Shown in pieces: positions 24,918 to 33,118 of a DNA stretch of 44,875 nucleotides. Source of the DNA: Gemmatimonadota bacterium (GTDB lineage Bacteria; Gemmatimonadota; Gemmatimonadetes; Gemmatimonadales; Gemmatimonadaceae); assembly GCA_003221805.1 (NCBI GenBank), contig QHUA01000001.1:1-44875 (forward strand), in the 5' to 3' direction. The notes beneath the pieces were generated by a model that saw only the letters and a program-made list of their open reading frames with translations, was not told where the DNA came from and did not search any database. Every line of letters begins with the position of its first letter. Within the stretch, counting starts at the first letter, position 1. A program made the position numbers and the translations under genes.

Positions 24918-26519
24918 ATGTCTCGATCCAGAAAAAGTCTGCTCTTCGGCCTCGCTTTGATTCCGCTGATGGTCGGAGGCTTCGTATTCCAGCAGCGCGA
25001 AAGTCAACAAGGCGCTCGCCTCCTCGACCAAGTCCTGAACATCGTCTCCACGCGCTTCGTCGATACTGTCGACGCAGCAACTCTCTACGAGAAGGCTGCC
25101 CGCGGCCTGGTCCACGAGCTCAACGACCCATATAGCGTCCTACTTTCGCCGAAGGAGCTGTCGACCTTCAACGCGCAGACCAACGGTCGCTATGCCGGCA
25201 TCGGAATGGAGATCGCCGAAACCCAAGGCTCCATTACCGTGCAGCGCGTCTTTCCACACACGCCGGCCGAAGCAGCGGGAGTGCAGGAAGGCGACCACAT
25301 CAACTTCATTGACACCACCAACATCCACGGTTGGACCGTTTCCCAGACCTCGGATGCGCTGAAGGGAAATCCCGGCAGCAGAGTGCTGGTGAAATTCTCC
25401 CGCCCCGGTGTTCCCGAGTTGATTCCGATCACGTTCACGCGTGCGGTGATCAACATCCCGGCGGTCCCCTACGCCATTATGCTCGACGGCAAGATCGGCT
25501 ATCTCCCGCTCCTCCAGTTCAACGAGAGCGCGCGAGACGAGCTCGAGACTTCAATCACACGGCTGTCACGCCAAGGCGCCAAGGGCGTGATCATCGACCT
25601 TCGCGGCAACCCTGGCGGTATTCTCGATCAGTCGCTGAGTGTCAGCAATCTGTTCCTCAAGAAGGGGCAGCAGATATCGAGCATTCGCGCTCGCAACGGC
25701 GAGAATCAGACTTTCATCGCGACGGACGACCCGGTCGCGCCGACAATCCCGCTCGTGCTACTGACGGACGGCAGAAGTGCCTCCGCTTCCGAGATCGTCG
25801 CCGGCGCTCTGCAGGATCACGACCGCGCGTTGATTGTGGGAACGACTTCGTTCGGAAAGGGACTCGTTCAGTCCGTCTTCCCTCTGGAAGGCGGCTACGC
25901 TCTCAAGATGACGACGGCGAAATGGTACACGCCGAACGGCCGCTCGATTCAGAAGGAGCGCAAGCTGCTGCCGAATGGTGATTTCGTCGAAGTAATGCCC
26001 GACTCTCTGGAAACCGACTCCGTGCGGCGCTCGCGCCCCGCGTTCAGGTCAGATGCGGGTCGAGTCGTCTACGGCGGCGGAGCTATCACCCCTGATATCA
26101 TCGTGCGCCCCGACACGTTGACCACTACGGAGCAGAAAGTCTTCAACGCCTTTGCTCCAAAGACTGCTGACGTGAGAGTGACTTTGATGGACTATTCGCT
26201 CGAGCTGAAGAAAACGGTGCGTCCTGATTTCACCGTCCCGCCGGCATGGCGCGAAGAGTTCTATCGTCGTCTCCAGGCAAAGGGCGTCACCATCGATCAC
26301 GCTCAGTACGAGCAGGCTGGCTCCGAGATCGATCGACTCCTCGGCAACACGGTCGCGCGACTGGCATTTGGTGATTCCACCGCCAAGCGTCGTAGCATCC
26401 CCGATGACAATCAGCTGGTGCACGCAATCGACGTTCTCAAGCAAAGCACATCCCAGAAAGATCTCTTCGCGATTGCTCAGCGCGAGCAGTCGGCAGCTTC
26501 AGCCTCGGCGCGTCGCTAG
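24918..26519 (+). CDS. S41 carboxy-terminal processing protease
   Basis: A 533-residue C-terminal-processing peptidase. The N-terminus has one uncleaved-looking TM or signal segment (LLFGLALIPLMVGGFVF), placing it in the periplasm. A PDZ domain (about 95-180, with GRYAGIGMEIAE and HTPAEAAGVQEGD) precedes the S41 domain. Catalytic Ser289 lies in RSASASEIVAGAL and the general base Lys314 in TSFGKGLVQ, 25 residues apart as in other members. The 150-residue C-terminal extension is helical. Such enzymes trim or degrade exported proteins and peptidoglycan hydrolases. A strong terminator follows. It is not obviously coupled to its neighbours. Confidence 0.94.
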   Translation: MSRSRKSLLFGLALIPLMVGGFVFQQRESQQGARLLDQVLNIVSTRFVDTVDAATLYEKAARGLVHELNDPYSVLLSPKELSTFNAQTNGRYAGIGMEIAETQGSITVQRVFPHTPAEAAGVQEGDHINFIDTTNIHGWTVSQTSDALKGNPGSRVLVKFSRPGVPELIPITFTRAVINIPAVPYAIMLDGKIGYLPLLQFNESARDELETSITRLSRQGAKGVIIDLRGNPGGILDQSLSVSNLFLKKGQQISSIRARNGENQTFIATDDPVAPTIPLVLLTDGRSASASEIVAGALQDHDRALIVGTTSFGKGLVQSVFPLEGGYALKMTTAKWYTPNGRSIQKERKLLPNGDFVEVMPDSLETDSVRRSRPAFRSDAGRVVYGGGAITPDIIVRPDTLTTTEQKVFNAFAPKTADVRVTLMDYSLELKKTVRPDFTVPPAWREEFYRRLQAKGVTIDHAQYEQAGSEIDRLLGNTVARLAFGDSTAKRRSIPDDNQLVHAIDVLKQSTSQKDLFAIAQREQSAASASARR

Positions 26520-26535
26520 CAAAAAGAATCAAAGC

Positions 26536-26572
26536 AAAAGCTCCGGCAGAAATTCTGCCGGAGCTTTTTTTA
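26536..26572. terminator. Bidirectional Rho-independent terminator
   Basis: AAAAGCTCCGGCAG (26536-26549) pairs with CTGCCGGAGCTTTT (26555-26568) around a 5-nt loop, with A-rich and T-rich flanks on the two sides. It ends the S41 protease transcript and also serves the convergent lipoprotein gene, whose stop codon lies in the T-run. Confidence 0.9.
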
Positions 26573-27295
26573 TGGCCATTGATGTTTGTTGGAGTACTTG
26601 CTGCCAAAAACCTCGAGTAGTATCGGACGGGGATCGTCCGTCCGAGCGACTACGTCGATTTTGCTGGACAGGAGAACGGGACGCGTAAATTCGCGGTAAC
26701 GCGTGTAGCCGTGACAGAAGCAGAGCGGTCCCTTCCGGGTCATATCGCCAAGGAGGATGTCAGGCTCGCCAAACATCGTCATGGCGTAGAAAAAGTTGAG
26801 AGTGCGGGGCCGCGGGAGGTCGCTTTGCCTTACGTTCCGCGGCATGCTGCCATGCTTCCCCCACTGGATGTCGATGGCCACTTGGGATCTTGGCCAAGGG
26901 GTATGAAGGATCGATCCGTGCCAGTAAGTCCAGACGTCGATAGGGGCGTAAGTCGAGTCGTAGCCTACCCATAGGACCTCTTCGTCCGTCGGAATGGTCA
27001 AGGGAATCCAGGAGCCGTGGACGTCGTCCCGCCACAACAAATGGTAGGCGATTACCCGGCGGGTCGGATGCAGCACCGCAACCACCCGTGCCAGGGGGAA
27101 CGTTTCGTCCGTTTGGAGGTATAAGACCGGTGCTAGGCGCCGGGCCAGTAGGGCTCCGTTGTCTGAAGGACCAAGCGTACCTGGCAGATTGGTCGGTCGG
27201 AGCGGGATGTGGGCATGAGGACCGCAGGCTGTGACGAACACCAGCGTCAATCCCACGAAAATCCGCTCGCGAGTCTGGATGGCTTTTCTTCTCAA
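26570..27295 (-). CDS. Uncharacterised lipoprotein
   Basis: A 241-residue protein with a lipobox FVTAC (cysteine about residue 24), so probably a lipoprotein. I do not recognise it with certainty. It has regularly spaced aromatic and histidine clusters: VIAYHLLWRDDVHGSWIPL, DVWTYWHGSILHT and IQWGKHGSMPR, loosely reminiscent of Vps62-like domains that carry HG and WGKHGS motifs. Start is TTG at 27295 by frame; no strong ribosome binding site, and an internal start after the basic residues is possible. The stop at 26570-26572 lies inside the shared terminator. Confidence 0.6.
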   Translation of the reverse strand: MRRKAIQTRERIFVGLTLVFVTACGPHAHIPLRPTNLPGTLGPSDNGALLARRLAPVLYLQTDETFPLARVVAVLHPTRRVIAYHLLWRDDVHGSWIPLTIPTDEEVLWVGYDSTYAPIDVWTYWHGSILHTPWPRSQVAIDIQWGKHGSMPRNVRQSDLPRPRTLNFFYAMTMFGEPDILLGDMTRKGPLCFCHGYTRYREFTRPVLLSSKIDVVARTDDPRPILLEVFGSKYSNKHQWP

Positions 27296-27369
27296 AGGCT
27301 AGCCATCAAAAAAGTCACCCTACGCGACGCCAACCGTGCAGCGCCGTGTTCGTTGCAACTGGAGAGCTC

Positions 27370-27579
27370 ATGCGCAAGCCACGTCCGAACGCGTACAACC
27401 CCGCCCAGGCCCTTTTTCTCATCAGCAACGACCGCACTGGATCTCCGCTCAGTTGTCCCTCATGCTCGGGATCGATCGAGCGTGATCCAAGACAAATCCC
27501 TCCACCGCCATATACGCACGTGACTTTACGCTGCAAGAGCTGCGGTCGAACGGCTCATTACGTCGCCGGGGCGGCGTAA
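27370..27579 (+). CDS. Small zinc-ribbon protein
   Basis: A 69-residue protein with two CxxC knuckles, CPSC near residue 29 and CKSC near 56, forming one zinc ribbon, and a short basic N-terminus. ATG 27370 is selected because GGAGA ends six bases upstream. Function unknown; probably a small nucleic-acid or protein-binding zinc protein. It is 159 bp upstream of the cold-shock gene on the same strand. Confidence 0.7.
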   Translation: MRKPRPNAYNPAQALFLISNDRTGSPLSCPSCSGSIERDPRQIPPPPYTHVTLRCKSCGRTAHYVAGAA

Positions 27580-27661
27580 TCCCACAGTTTCTTGCACAAA
27601 ACTTGCCCCGCTGTGCGTGTGCCGGAGGGATAGTGCGTCACGCGGACGAATATCCGGCGAT

Positions 27662-27684
27662 GCGACAGTTCCATTAACTGTCGC
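27662..27684 (+). promoter_or_regulatory. Stem-loop in the leader of the cold-shock gene
   Basis: Perfect 9-bp inverted repeat GCGACAGTT / AACTGTCGC around a 5-nt loop, 54 bp upstream of the csp start. It lies within the 159-bp leader, as expected of cold-shock mRNAs with structured leaders, and could form an RNA hairpin or a DNA operator. No T-tract follows, so termination is less likely. Confidence 0.5.
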
Positions 27685-27738
27685 TAGCCTATGGTAGATG
27701 CTTTACAGATTGCCCTGCGGGGGAAGAGGATTAGTTCA

Positions 27739-27948
27739 ATGGCACGCATTACTGGAACGGTAAAATGGTTCAACGACGCCAAGGGATTTGGATTCATCTC
27801 GCGGGAGGGCGGACCGGATGTCTTCGTTCACTTCAGCGCGATCGGCGGATCCGGTTTCAAGTCACTCTCCGAGGGCGATAAAGTCGAGTTCGAAGTCGTG
27901 CAAGGACAGAAAGGACCGCAGGCAGCAGACGTGACCAAAGTGAGCTGA
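27739..27948 (+). CDS. CspA-type cold-shock protein
   Basis: A 69-residue single cold-shock domain with RNP1 (KGFGFI, residues 15-20) and RNP2 (VFVHF, residues 28-32), and [14 protein letters not shown] at the start. It binds single-stranded RNA or DNA and acts as an RNA chaperone, typically after cold shock or on entry to growth. The start at ATG 27739 is supported by GAAGAGGA upstream; the longer frame from 27691 adds residues that are not family-like. A terminator follows at 27976-28000. Confidence 0.96.
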   Translation: MARITGTVKWFNDAKGFGFISREGGPDVFVHFSAIGGSGFKSLSEGDKVEFEVVQGQKGPQAADVTKVS

Positions 27949-27975
27949 CCGTCGTTCGAGTGCTTCCCAAGAAAG

Positions 27976-28000
27976 CCCCGCCTTCGCGGGGTTTTTTTTT
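27976..28000 (+). terminator. Rho-independent terminator after the cold-shock gene
   Basis: CCCCGC (27976-27981) pairs with GCGGGG (27986-27991) around a 4-nt loop, followed by nine consecutive T. It cleanly ends the csp transcript. Confidence 0.93.
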
Positions 28001-28143
28001 GCGAAGAACCCTGGAAAAGCTTTGCCCGCAGCCGGGCTGCGCGCATACCACCGCATCACAGAGATGGTTTTCCACAGGCGGCATTTGATTTGCTTTCGTG
28101 CACACGTGGGTAAAATCTCACTCGATCGGGAGGAGGTACTCGG

Positions 28144-29001
28144 ATGGCCGCAATCTGGAAGGGCTCGCTGACATTCGGTCTCGTCAATATCCCGGTGGAG
28201 CTCAAAACCGCAGTCCGCGCGGATCATATCAGCTTCAGGCTCCTGCACGAGGAGGACCTCGCTCCCGTCAAGTACGAGCGCATTTGTACGGCGGACGGTG
28301 AGTCGGTTCCATGGAATGAGATCGTCAAAGGCTACGAATACGAGAAAGGGAAATTCGTCGTTCTCACCGATGAAGATTTCAAGACCGCTGCAGTCGAGCA
28401 GTCGAAGACGATCGACATTCTCGACTTCGTGAAGCAGGACGAGATCGATCCCCGCTACTTCGAGACTCCGTATTATCTGGTGCCATCGAAAGGCGGCGAG
28501 AAACCCTATGCGCTCCTGCGCGAAGCCATTCGCTCAACCGGGTCAGTCGGCATCGGCAAGATCATCATTCGTCAGACTCAACACCTCGTCGGTGTGAAAG
28601 TTATCGGTGAAGCGCTCGTGCTGGAGATCATGCGCTTTGGCAATGAGCTCGTCGATGCCAACGAATTCAGCTTTCCGAGCCGCGAAGCGATAAGACCGCA
28701 GGAGCTGCAAATGGCGGAGCAGCTCGTCGAGAACCTTGCCGAGCCCTTCGACCCGACGCGCTACACGGACGAGTACCGGGCGAACTTGATGCGGGTCATC
28801 AAGGCGAAGATGAAAGGCAAGAAGCCCAAGCTCGAGGGGCCACAAGGCCCGGAGCAGGATTCTGGAGTACTCGACCTCATGTCGCGACTCCGCGCCAGTC
28901 TGGAAGAGGGCGCTACGAAAAAGGGAGCAGTACGCGCCAAAAGCAAATCAGTCGCTGCCAGTCGGAAACCTGCAAAGGCGAAGAAGACGAAGAGCGCGTA
29001 A
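28144..29001 (+). CDS. ku: Ku, NHEJ DNA end-binding protein
   Basis: A 285-residue bacterial Ku. The core beta-barrel region shows WKGSLTFGLVNIPVELKTA at the N-terminus, with GYEYEKGKFVVLTDEDF and IDPRYFETPYYLVP further in, all characteristic. The C-terminus from about 235 is a Lys/Arg/Ala-rich extension (AKSKSVAASRKPAKAKKTKSA), which in several bacterial Ku proteins adds DNA binding. The homodimer threads onto DNA ends and recruits LigD for non-homologous end joining. An AGGAGGT ribosome site precedes the ATG, and ligD begins 10 bp after the stop, so the pair forms an operon. The 143 bp upstream, after the csp terminator, should hold the promoter; I see no clear consensus. Confidence 0.96.
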   Translation: MAAIWKGSLTFGLVNIPVELKTAVRADHISFRLLHEEDLAPVKYERICTADGESVPWNEIVKGYEYEKGKFVVLTDEDFKTAAVEQSKTIDILDFVKQDEIDPRYFETPYYLVPSKGGEKPYALLREAIRSTGSVGIGKIIIRQTQHLVGVKVIGEALVLEIMRFGNELVDANEFSFPSREAIRPQELQMAEQLVENLAEPFDPTRYTDEYRANLMRVIKAKMKGKKPKLEGPQGPEQDSGVLDLMSRLRASLEEGATKKGAVRAKSKSVAASRKPAKAKKTKSA

Positions 29002-29010
29002 AATTCATTC

Positions 29011-31821
29011 ATGGCTGTAAAATCGGCTGCCGGTCCCAAACGCAGCGCTCGCGCTAAGCTCGCCGAGTACAAACAGAAGCGTGACTTCAGCCGCACTCGA
29101 GAGCCATCGGGTGACAAACCGCTCGCGCCCGCTCGCACGAGTCGCCTTCGCTTCGTAATCCAGAAACACGCCGCGCGTAATCTTCACTTCGATCTGCGAC
29201 TCGAGCTCGACGGAGTCATGAAGAGTTGGGCAGTGCCGAAGGGCCCGAGTCTCGACCCGTCGGTGAAGCGACTCGCGATGCAAGTGGAAGATCACCCTAT
29301 CGACTACAACACATTCGAGGGCACGATTCCGAAGGGCGAGTACGGCGGCGGCACGGTGATGCTCTGGGATCGAGGCACATATTCGTCCGACGTCGCCAGG
29401 TCGCCGAAGGAAGAGGAAGAAGCAATTCGCGAAGGCCTGAAACGCGGCGATCTCAAAATCACCTTCCACGGTGAGCGTCTCCACGGTTCTTTTGCGCTCA
29501 TCCGCATGAAGTTCTCGCGGGATTCATCGGGCTCGGCGAAGCCGCAGTGGCTCTTGATAAAGCACCGCGATGAGTTCGCGACCGATGAGGACGTCGTCGC
29601 CGAAAACATGACCTCGGTAGATACCGGCCGCACAATGGAACAAATCGCCGCCGGCAAACCTCGCGTCTGGCACAGCAACCGCGAGCCAAAGGCGAAGAAA
29701 TCAGTGAGCGTCACACGAGGAAACAGCGCGCCGAAATCATCGGCAACCGATCATTCGTCGTCGCCGACAGGGATTTCGGCCGCTTCACTCGAGCCGATGT
29801 ACGCCAGCATCGGCACCGAAATCCCAGGCGCTGGCTGGACGTTCGAGCCCAAATACGACGGTGTGCGCGTGCTCGCTTACGCGACGCCCAGTGACGTCAA
29901 GCTCATTACAAGAAACGGGAAGGACAAGGCAAAGCAATTTCCGGAGATCGTGGCTTCGCTCCAGAAGCTGTCGTCACAGACAAAGCGGTCGCTCGTGTTG
30001 GACGGAGAGATCGTCGCGCTCATCGATGGAGAGCCTGCGCGCTTCCAGGAGCTCCAGAGCAGGATGCACGTCAAGGATTCACATATCATTGAGCGCCAAA
30101 CCTCTACGACGCCGGCTGCCCTGATTCTCTTCGACATCCTGATGGATGGTGACGAGATCCTTTTGCGCGAGCCGTGGTCTGAGCGCCGCGTCCGGCTGGT
30201 GAAGCGCGTCAGCAAGCGAGAGACGCAGCAGCTGCGACTTACGGAGTCAGTTGAAGGCAGCGGCAAGAAAATGCTTGACCAGGCGCGGCACCAGGGCTGG
30301 GAAGGTGTGATCGCCAAACGGGTCGACTCTCGGTACGTGCCGGGCCATCGCTCCCACGATTGGCTCAAACTGAAGATCGAGTTCCGTCAGGAGTTCGTTG
30401 TCGGCGGCTATACCGACCCTCGAAACAGCCGCCAGCATATCGGCGCGATTCTGCTAGGATACTTCGACAAGGACAGGCTCATCTATGTCGGACATACCGG
30501 CGGCGGATTCTCGCAACAGGGACTGGAGGAGATGTATCGACGGCTGACGCCGCTCGAGCGAAAGACATCTCCTTTCGTCGAGACACCAAAGACGAACGAG
30601 AAAGCTCATTGGGTCGAGCCCAAAGTCGTCGTCGAAGTGAAGTTCAGCGAATGGACAGCCGATCGACGCCTCCGTCAGCCGGTCTTCCTCGGCGTCCGCG
30701 ACGACAAGGATGCCCGTGATGTGGGGTTCGAGAAAACGAGCGTCCAGAAAAAATCGACGGGTGAAGGAGCTACGGAGAAAAGGCACGCACGTCTGAGCGT
30801 TGCTGCGCGCGCCCAGCGTCCCGCAAAACGGGCGAAGGCGGCGCCAACACATCGCTCGGGGAAACCGCGGGCCACGTACAACGCCGATTCCCTGCTCTCC
30901 CAGCTGACGGACATCGAGAAGAAAGGCGGCGATGCCACACTCGATTTCGGTAGCGATAAGAGCCTCAAGGTGTCCAATCTCGACAAGGTGTTCTTCCCCA
31001 AGGAGAAGTTCACCAAGGGCGATGTCATGCGTTACTACGTGCGCATCGCCGACTACATCTTGCCGACAATCCTCGATCGGCCGCTCGTTCTCAAACGGTT
31101 CCCCAATGGGATCGACGGCGAGAGCTTCTACCAGCAAAAGGCAGCGGAGACGACGCCTCGAGAGGTGCGGGTCGAGGAGATCATCACGGATAACGGAGAT
31201 AAGCAGCCGCGCTACATTGGCGGCGATCTGCTCACGCTGCTCTACACGATTCAGCTCGGCGCCATCTCCGTCGACCCGTGGCACTCACACGTTCCCGTAC
31301 TAGAGTACGCCGATTACACCATCATCGATTTGGACCCGGGACCGCGCGCGAACTTTGGTCGCGTAGTTCAGGTTGCTCGTTGGACAAAGGAAATCATCGA
31401 TAGCTTCGGGCTCAATGCGGCCATCAAGACCTCCGGATCCAGCGGATTACACATCTATCTACCCCTTCCGGCGCGAACGCCCAACGACGCAGCTACTCTT
31501 GTCGCGCAGGTGATCGCCACGAAGGTTGTCGCTGCGCACCCGAAGGAGGCAACGATCGAACGGTCCGTCAAAGCTCGCGGCGCTGCAACGGTTTACGTCG
31601 ACTACTTGCAGAACATCCAGGGCAAGACTGTCGCGAGTTCCTACTGCGTGCGCGCCAAACCGGGCGCAACGGTATCAACTCCGCTCAAATCGAGCGAGCT
31701 AACCGACGATCTCGACCCACGCGAGTTTCACCTCGGCAACGCAGTCGAGAGATTCGAGAAGATGGGCGATATCTGGAACGAAGCGATGAGGAAGAAGAAT
31801 TCGCTTCGCGCGCTCGTCTAA
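29011..31821 (+). CDS. ligD: LigD multifunctional NHEJ ligase (PE-LIG-POL)
   Basis: A 936-residue three-domain enzyme in the order phosphoesterase, ligase, polymerase. The 3'-phosphoesterase domain (about 20-180) has FVIQKHAARNLHFDLRLEL and PKGEYGGGTVMLWDRG. The ATP-dependent ligase domain (about 265-570) has EPKYDGVR with the adenylated Lys281, VLDGEIV and EGVIAKR. The AEP-type polymerase/primase domain is at about 630-930, with YYVRIADYILPTILDRPLVL and IIDLDPGP as metal ligands. Two Ser/Lys-rich linkers separate the domains. It processes, fills and seals double-strand breaks with Ku, encoded just upstream. All key motifs look intact. Confidence 0.96.
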   Translation: MAVKSAAGPKRSARAKLAEYKQKRDFSRTREPSGDKPLAPARTSRLRFVIQKHAARNLHFDLRLELDGVMKSWAVPKGPSLDPSVKRLAMQVEDHPIDYNTFEGTIPKGEYGGGTVMLWDRGTYSSDVARSPKEEEEAIREGLKRGDLKITFHGERLHGSFALIRMKFSRDSSGSAKPQWLLIKHRDEFATDEDVVAENMTSVDTGRTMEQIAAGKPRVWHSNREPKAKKSVSVTRGNSAPKSSATDHSSSPTGISAASLEPMYASIGTEIPGAGWTFEPKYDGVRVLAYATPSDVKLITRNGKDKAKQFPEIVASLQKLSSQTKRSLVLDGEIVALIDGEPARFQELQSRMHVKDSHIIERQTSTTPAALILFDILMDGDEILLREPWSERRVRLVKRVSKRETQQLRLTESVEGSGKKMLDQARHQGWEGVIAKRVDSRYVPGHRSHDWLKLKIEFRQEFVVGGYTDPRNSRQHIGAILLGYFDKDRLIYVGHTGGGFSQQGLEEMYRRLTPLERKTSPFVETPKTNEKAHWVEPKVVVEVKFSEWTADRRLRQPVFLGVRDDKDARDVGFEKTSVQKKSTGEGATEKRHARLSVAARAQRPAKRAKAAPTHRSGKPRATYNADSLLSQLTDIEKKGGDATLDFGSDKSLKVSNLDKVFFPKEKFTKGDVMRYYVRIADYILPTILDRPLVLKRFPNGIDGESFYQQKAAETTPREVRVEEIITDNGDKQPRYIGGDLLTLLYTIQLGAISVDPWHSHVPVLEYADYTIIDLDPGPRANFGRVVQVARWTKEIIDSFGLNAAIKTSGSSGLHIYLPLPARTPNDAATLVAQVIATKVVAAHPKEATIERSVKARGAATVYVDYLQNIQGKTVASSYCVRAKPGATVSTPLKSSELTDDLDPREFHLGNAVERFEKMGDIWNEAMRKKNSLRALV

Positions 31822-31827
31822 CGAGGC

Positions 31828-32136
31828 TTAACGACCGCCGTTTCCAACTTTGCGGAGCGGGAGCTCCATCTGTCCGCCTTCGGGCTCGTTCTGTTTCGCG
31901 GCATCGCCGAAGATCGGATCGCTCGACTCATCAACCATGTGAGTGAGCTTGTAATAGAAATGGAGCGCATGAATCGGCGCCATGAAGCTGCGGTTGCCTG
32001 CCCGAGAAATCGCGACGGCTTCCTCACGCACTCTTCGCGGCAGATCACGCGCGGCAGGTAGTGCGAGAAGTCGCTGTATCTCTGTGCTGTCTCGTGCGAG
32101 CAGCGCTGCGCACAAACTATCCAGATAAGCCAGCAT
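31828..32136 (-). CDS. Hypothetical protein
   Basis: A 102-residue protein not recognised by family. It is helical over residues 1-75 (LAYLDSLCAALLARDSTEIQRLLAL, REEAVAISRAG), with hydrophobic IHALHFYYKLTHM, then a charged Gly-rich tail. No signal or metal motif. It starts at ATG 32136 without a strong ribosome site and ends 6 bp from the convergent ligD stop. The alternative reading frame at 31818-32048 has a less protein-like composition. Confidence 0.55.
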   Translation of the reverse strand: MLAYLDSLCAALLARDSTEIQRLLALPAARDLPRRVREEAVAISRAGNRSFMAPIHALHFYYKLTHMVDESSDPIFGDAAKQNEPEGGQMELPLRKVGNGGR

Positions 32137-32252
32137 AGCTAACAGGCCCTCTGTGCAGGGTGTTTACCTTAGGTACACATTGCAACTAATACACCGACAC
32201 CGCAAGAGGTTCCTCGACCGCTTACCAGCTTGATACCGGCTTGTTACTGGTG

Positions 32253-32924
32253 TCAGGGGTAGAGGAAATCAAACCTCACACCACGGTGCGGTCTACGCTT
32301 TTTCTTCGGTAGATACCGAAAAAGCTGCGCCGGTCTCCCGCGGCCTTCACTGCGCCATTCATCCGTAGGTTCGACGAGCCAAGCCGCTTGAAGGGCACGT
32401 CGGAAACTCGCTTTGTGGAGGCGTTTACCCATCAGCAACTCGTACATCTGCTGTAACTCGCTGAGGGTAAAGGTGTTGGGGAGAAGTCGAAACGCGACCG
32501 GCGCCTGATCGAGCCTGCTTTGGATGGTCTTCGCGGCGCTTTCGACCATCGCCCGCTGTCGGGGAGAAAGTGGCGGTAGATCAGCGACCTGGAACCAGGT
32601 GTAACCGGCGCGCGGCGAAGCCGTTTCGTGCGGCACCAAACCCAGGTAGGCGACTGAAACATCTGATTCGCTCGGATGCCGCTTACCGTCGCCGAATGCG
32701 CCGATTTGCTCCATCCCGTTTGGCACTTCGCCGAGTGCCTCCTGCACCGCACGGATCGCAGCGATTTCCAGGCTCTCGCCAGCTTGCGGAGATCGCCACG
32801 GCAGCGACCAGCGCTCGCGGTCACTCGAGTTTCGTGCGAGCAAAACTGCCAGCTCGTTCCTCGTCGCCGTAACTAGAACTACATCGACGCTGAAAGACGA
32901 AGTCCGTGACGAGCGGTCGCGCAT
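32253..32924 (-). CDS. NrtR-like Nudix transcriptional regulator
   Basis: A 223-residue protein with an N-terminal Nudix domain (about 1-140) and a C-terminal winged helix (about 148-205, FTLSELQQMYELLMGK, SFRRALQAAWLV and GRGRPAQLFRY), the arrangement of NrtR-type regulators. The Nudix box at residues 49-66 is degraded: R58-A-V-Q-E62-A63 replaces REUxEE, losing two of the metal-binding glutamates, so catalysis is unlikely and ligand sensing likely. NrtR relatives control NAD or sugar metabolism genes by binding ADP-ribose-type ligands. A 6-9-6 palindrome sits just upstream of the start (32937-32957), suggesting autoregulation. Confidence 0.86.
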   Translation of the reverse strand: MRDRSSRTSSFSVDVVLVTATRNELAVLLARNSSDRERWSLPWRSPQAGESLEIAAIRAVQEALGEVPNGMEQIGAFGDGKRHPSESDVSVAYLGLVPHETASPRAGYTWFQVADLPPLSPRQRAMVESAAKTIQSRLDQAPVAFRLLPNTFTLSELQQMYELLMGKRLHKASFRRALQAAWLVEPTDEWRSEGRGRPAQLFRYLPKKKRRPHRGVRFDFLYP

Positions 32925-32936
32925 GGTGAATGCGAA

Positions 32937-32957
32937 TTAGTCACCTTCTGCGACTAA
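32937..32957. promoter_or_regulatory. Candidate operator for the NrtR-like regulator
   Basis: Perfect inverted repeat TTAGTC (32937-32942) and GACTAA (32952-32957) with a 9-bp spacer, total 21 bp, ending 12 bp before the start codon of the regulator gene. The size and symmetry suit a dimeric winged-helix repressor binding its own promoter. I found no second copy in the window. Confidence 0.55.
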
Positions 32958-33118
32958 AGTCAAGTCCGCATCGGACGTTTTTTGTTTGAGGCGACTCTCG
33001 CGCGTGTGCGGGAGAGTCTCAGGCGGGCAGCTATGGATATATGCGCGAACTTCTAAATCGTCAACTGAAAAATTCTCAAAAAAAATTGTTGGCTCGTCAA
33101 CGATTAGCGGTGACGTGG

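Noticed and set aside
28001-28143. Possible promoter TTGATT ... TAAAAT upstream of ku
   Set aside because: The spacing is 20 bp, too long for a standard sigma-70 promoter; not called.
31818-32048. 76-residue open frame overlapping the hypothetical gene after ligD
   Set aside because: The other frame (31828-32136) is more protein-like and avoids the ligD overlap.
32964-32982. GTCCG-CAT-CGGAC followed by a T-run, possible plus-strand terminator
   Set aside because: The stem is only 5 bp and there is no plus-strand gene ending nearby.
32993-33018. Hairpin GACTCTCGCGC with GCGGGAGAGTC
   Set aside because: Near-perfect stem but no T-tract and no neighbouring gene that needs it; could be chance in a 161-bp spacer.
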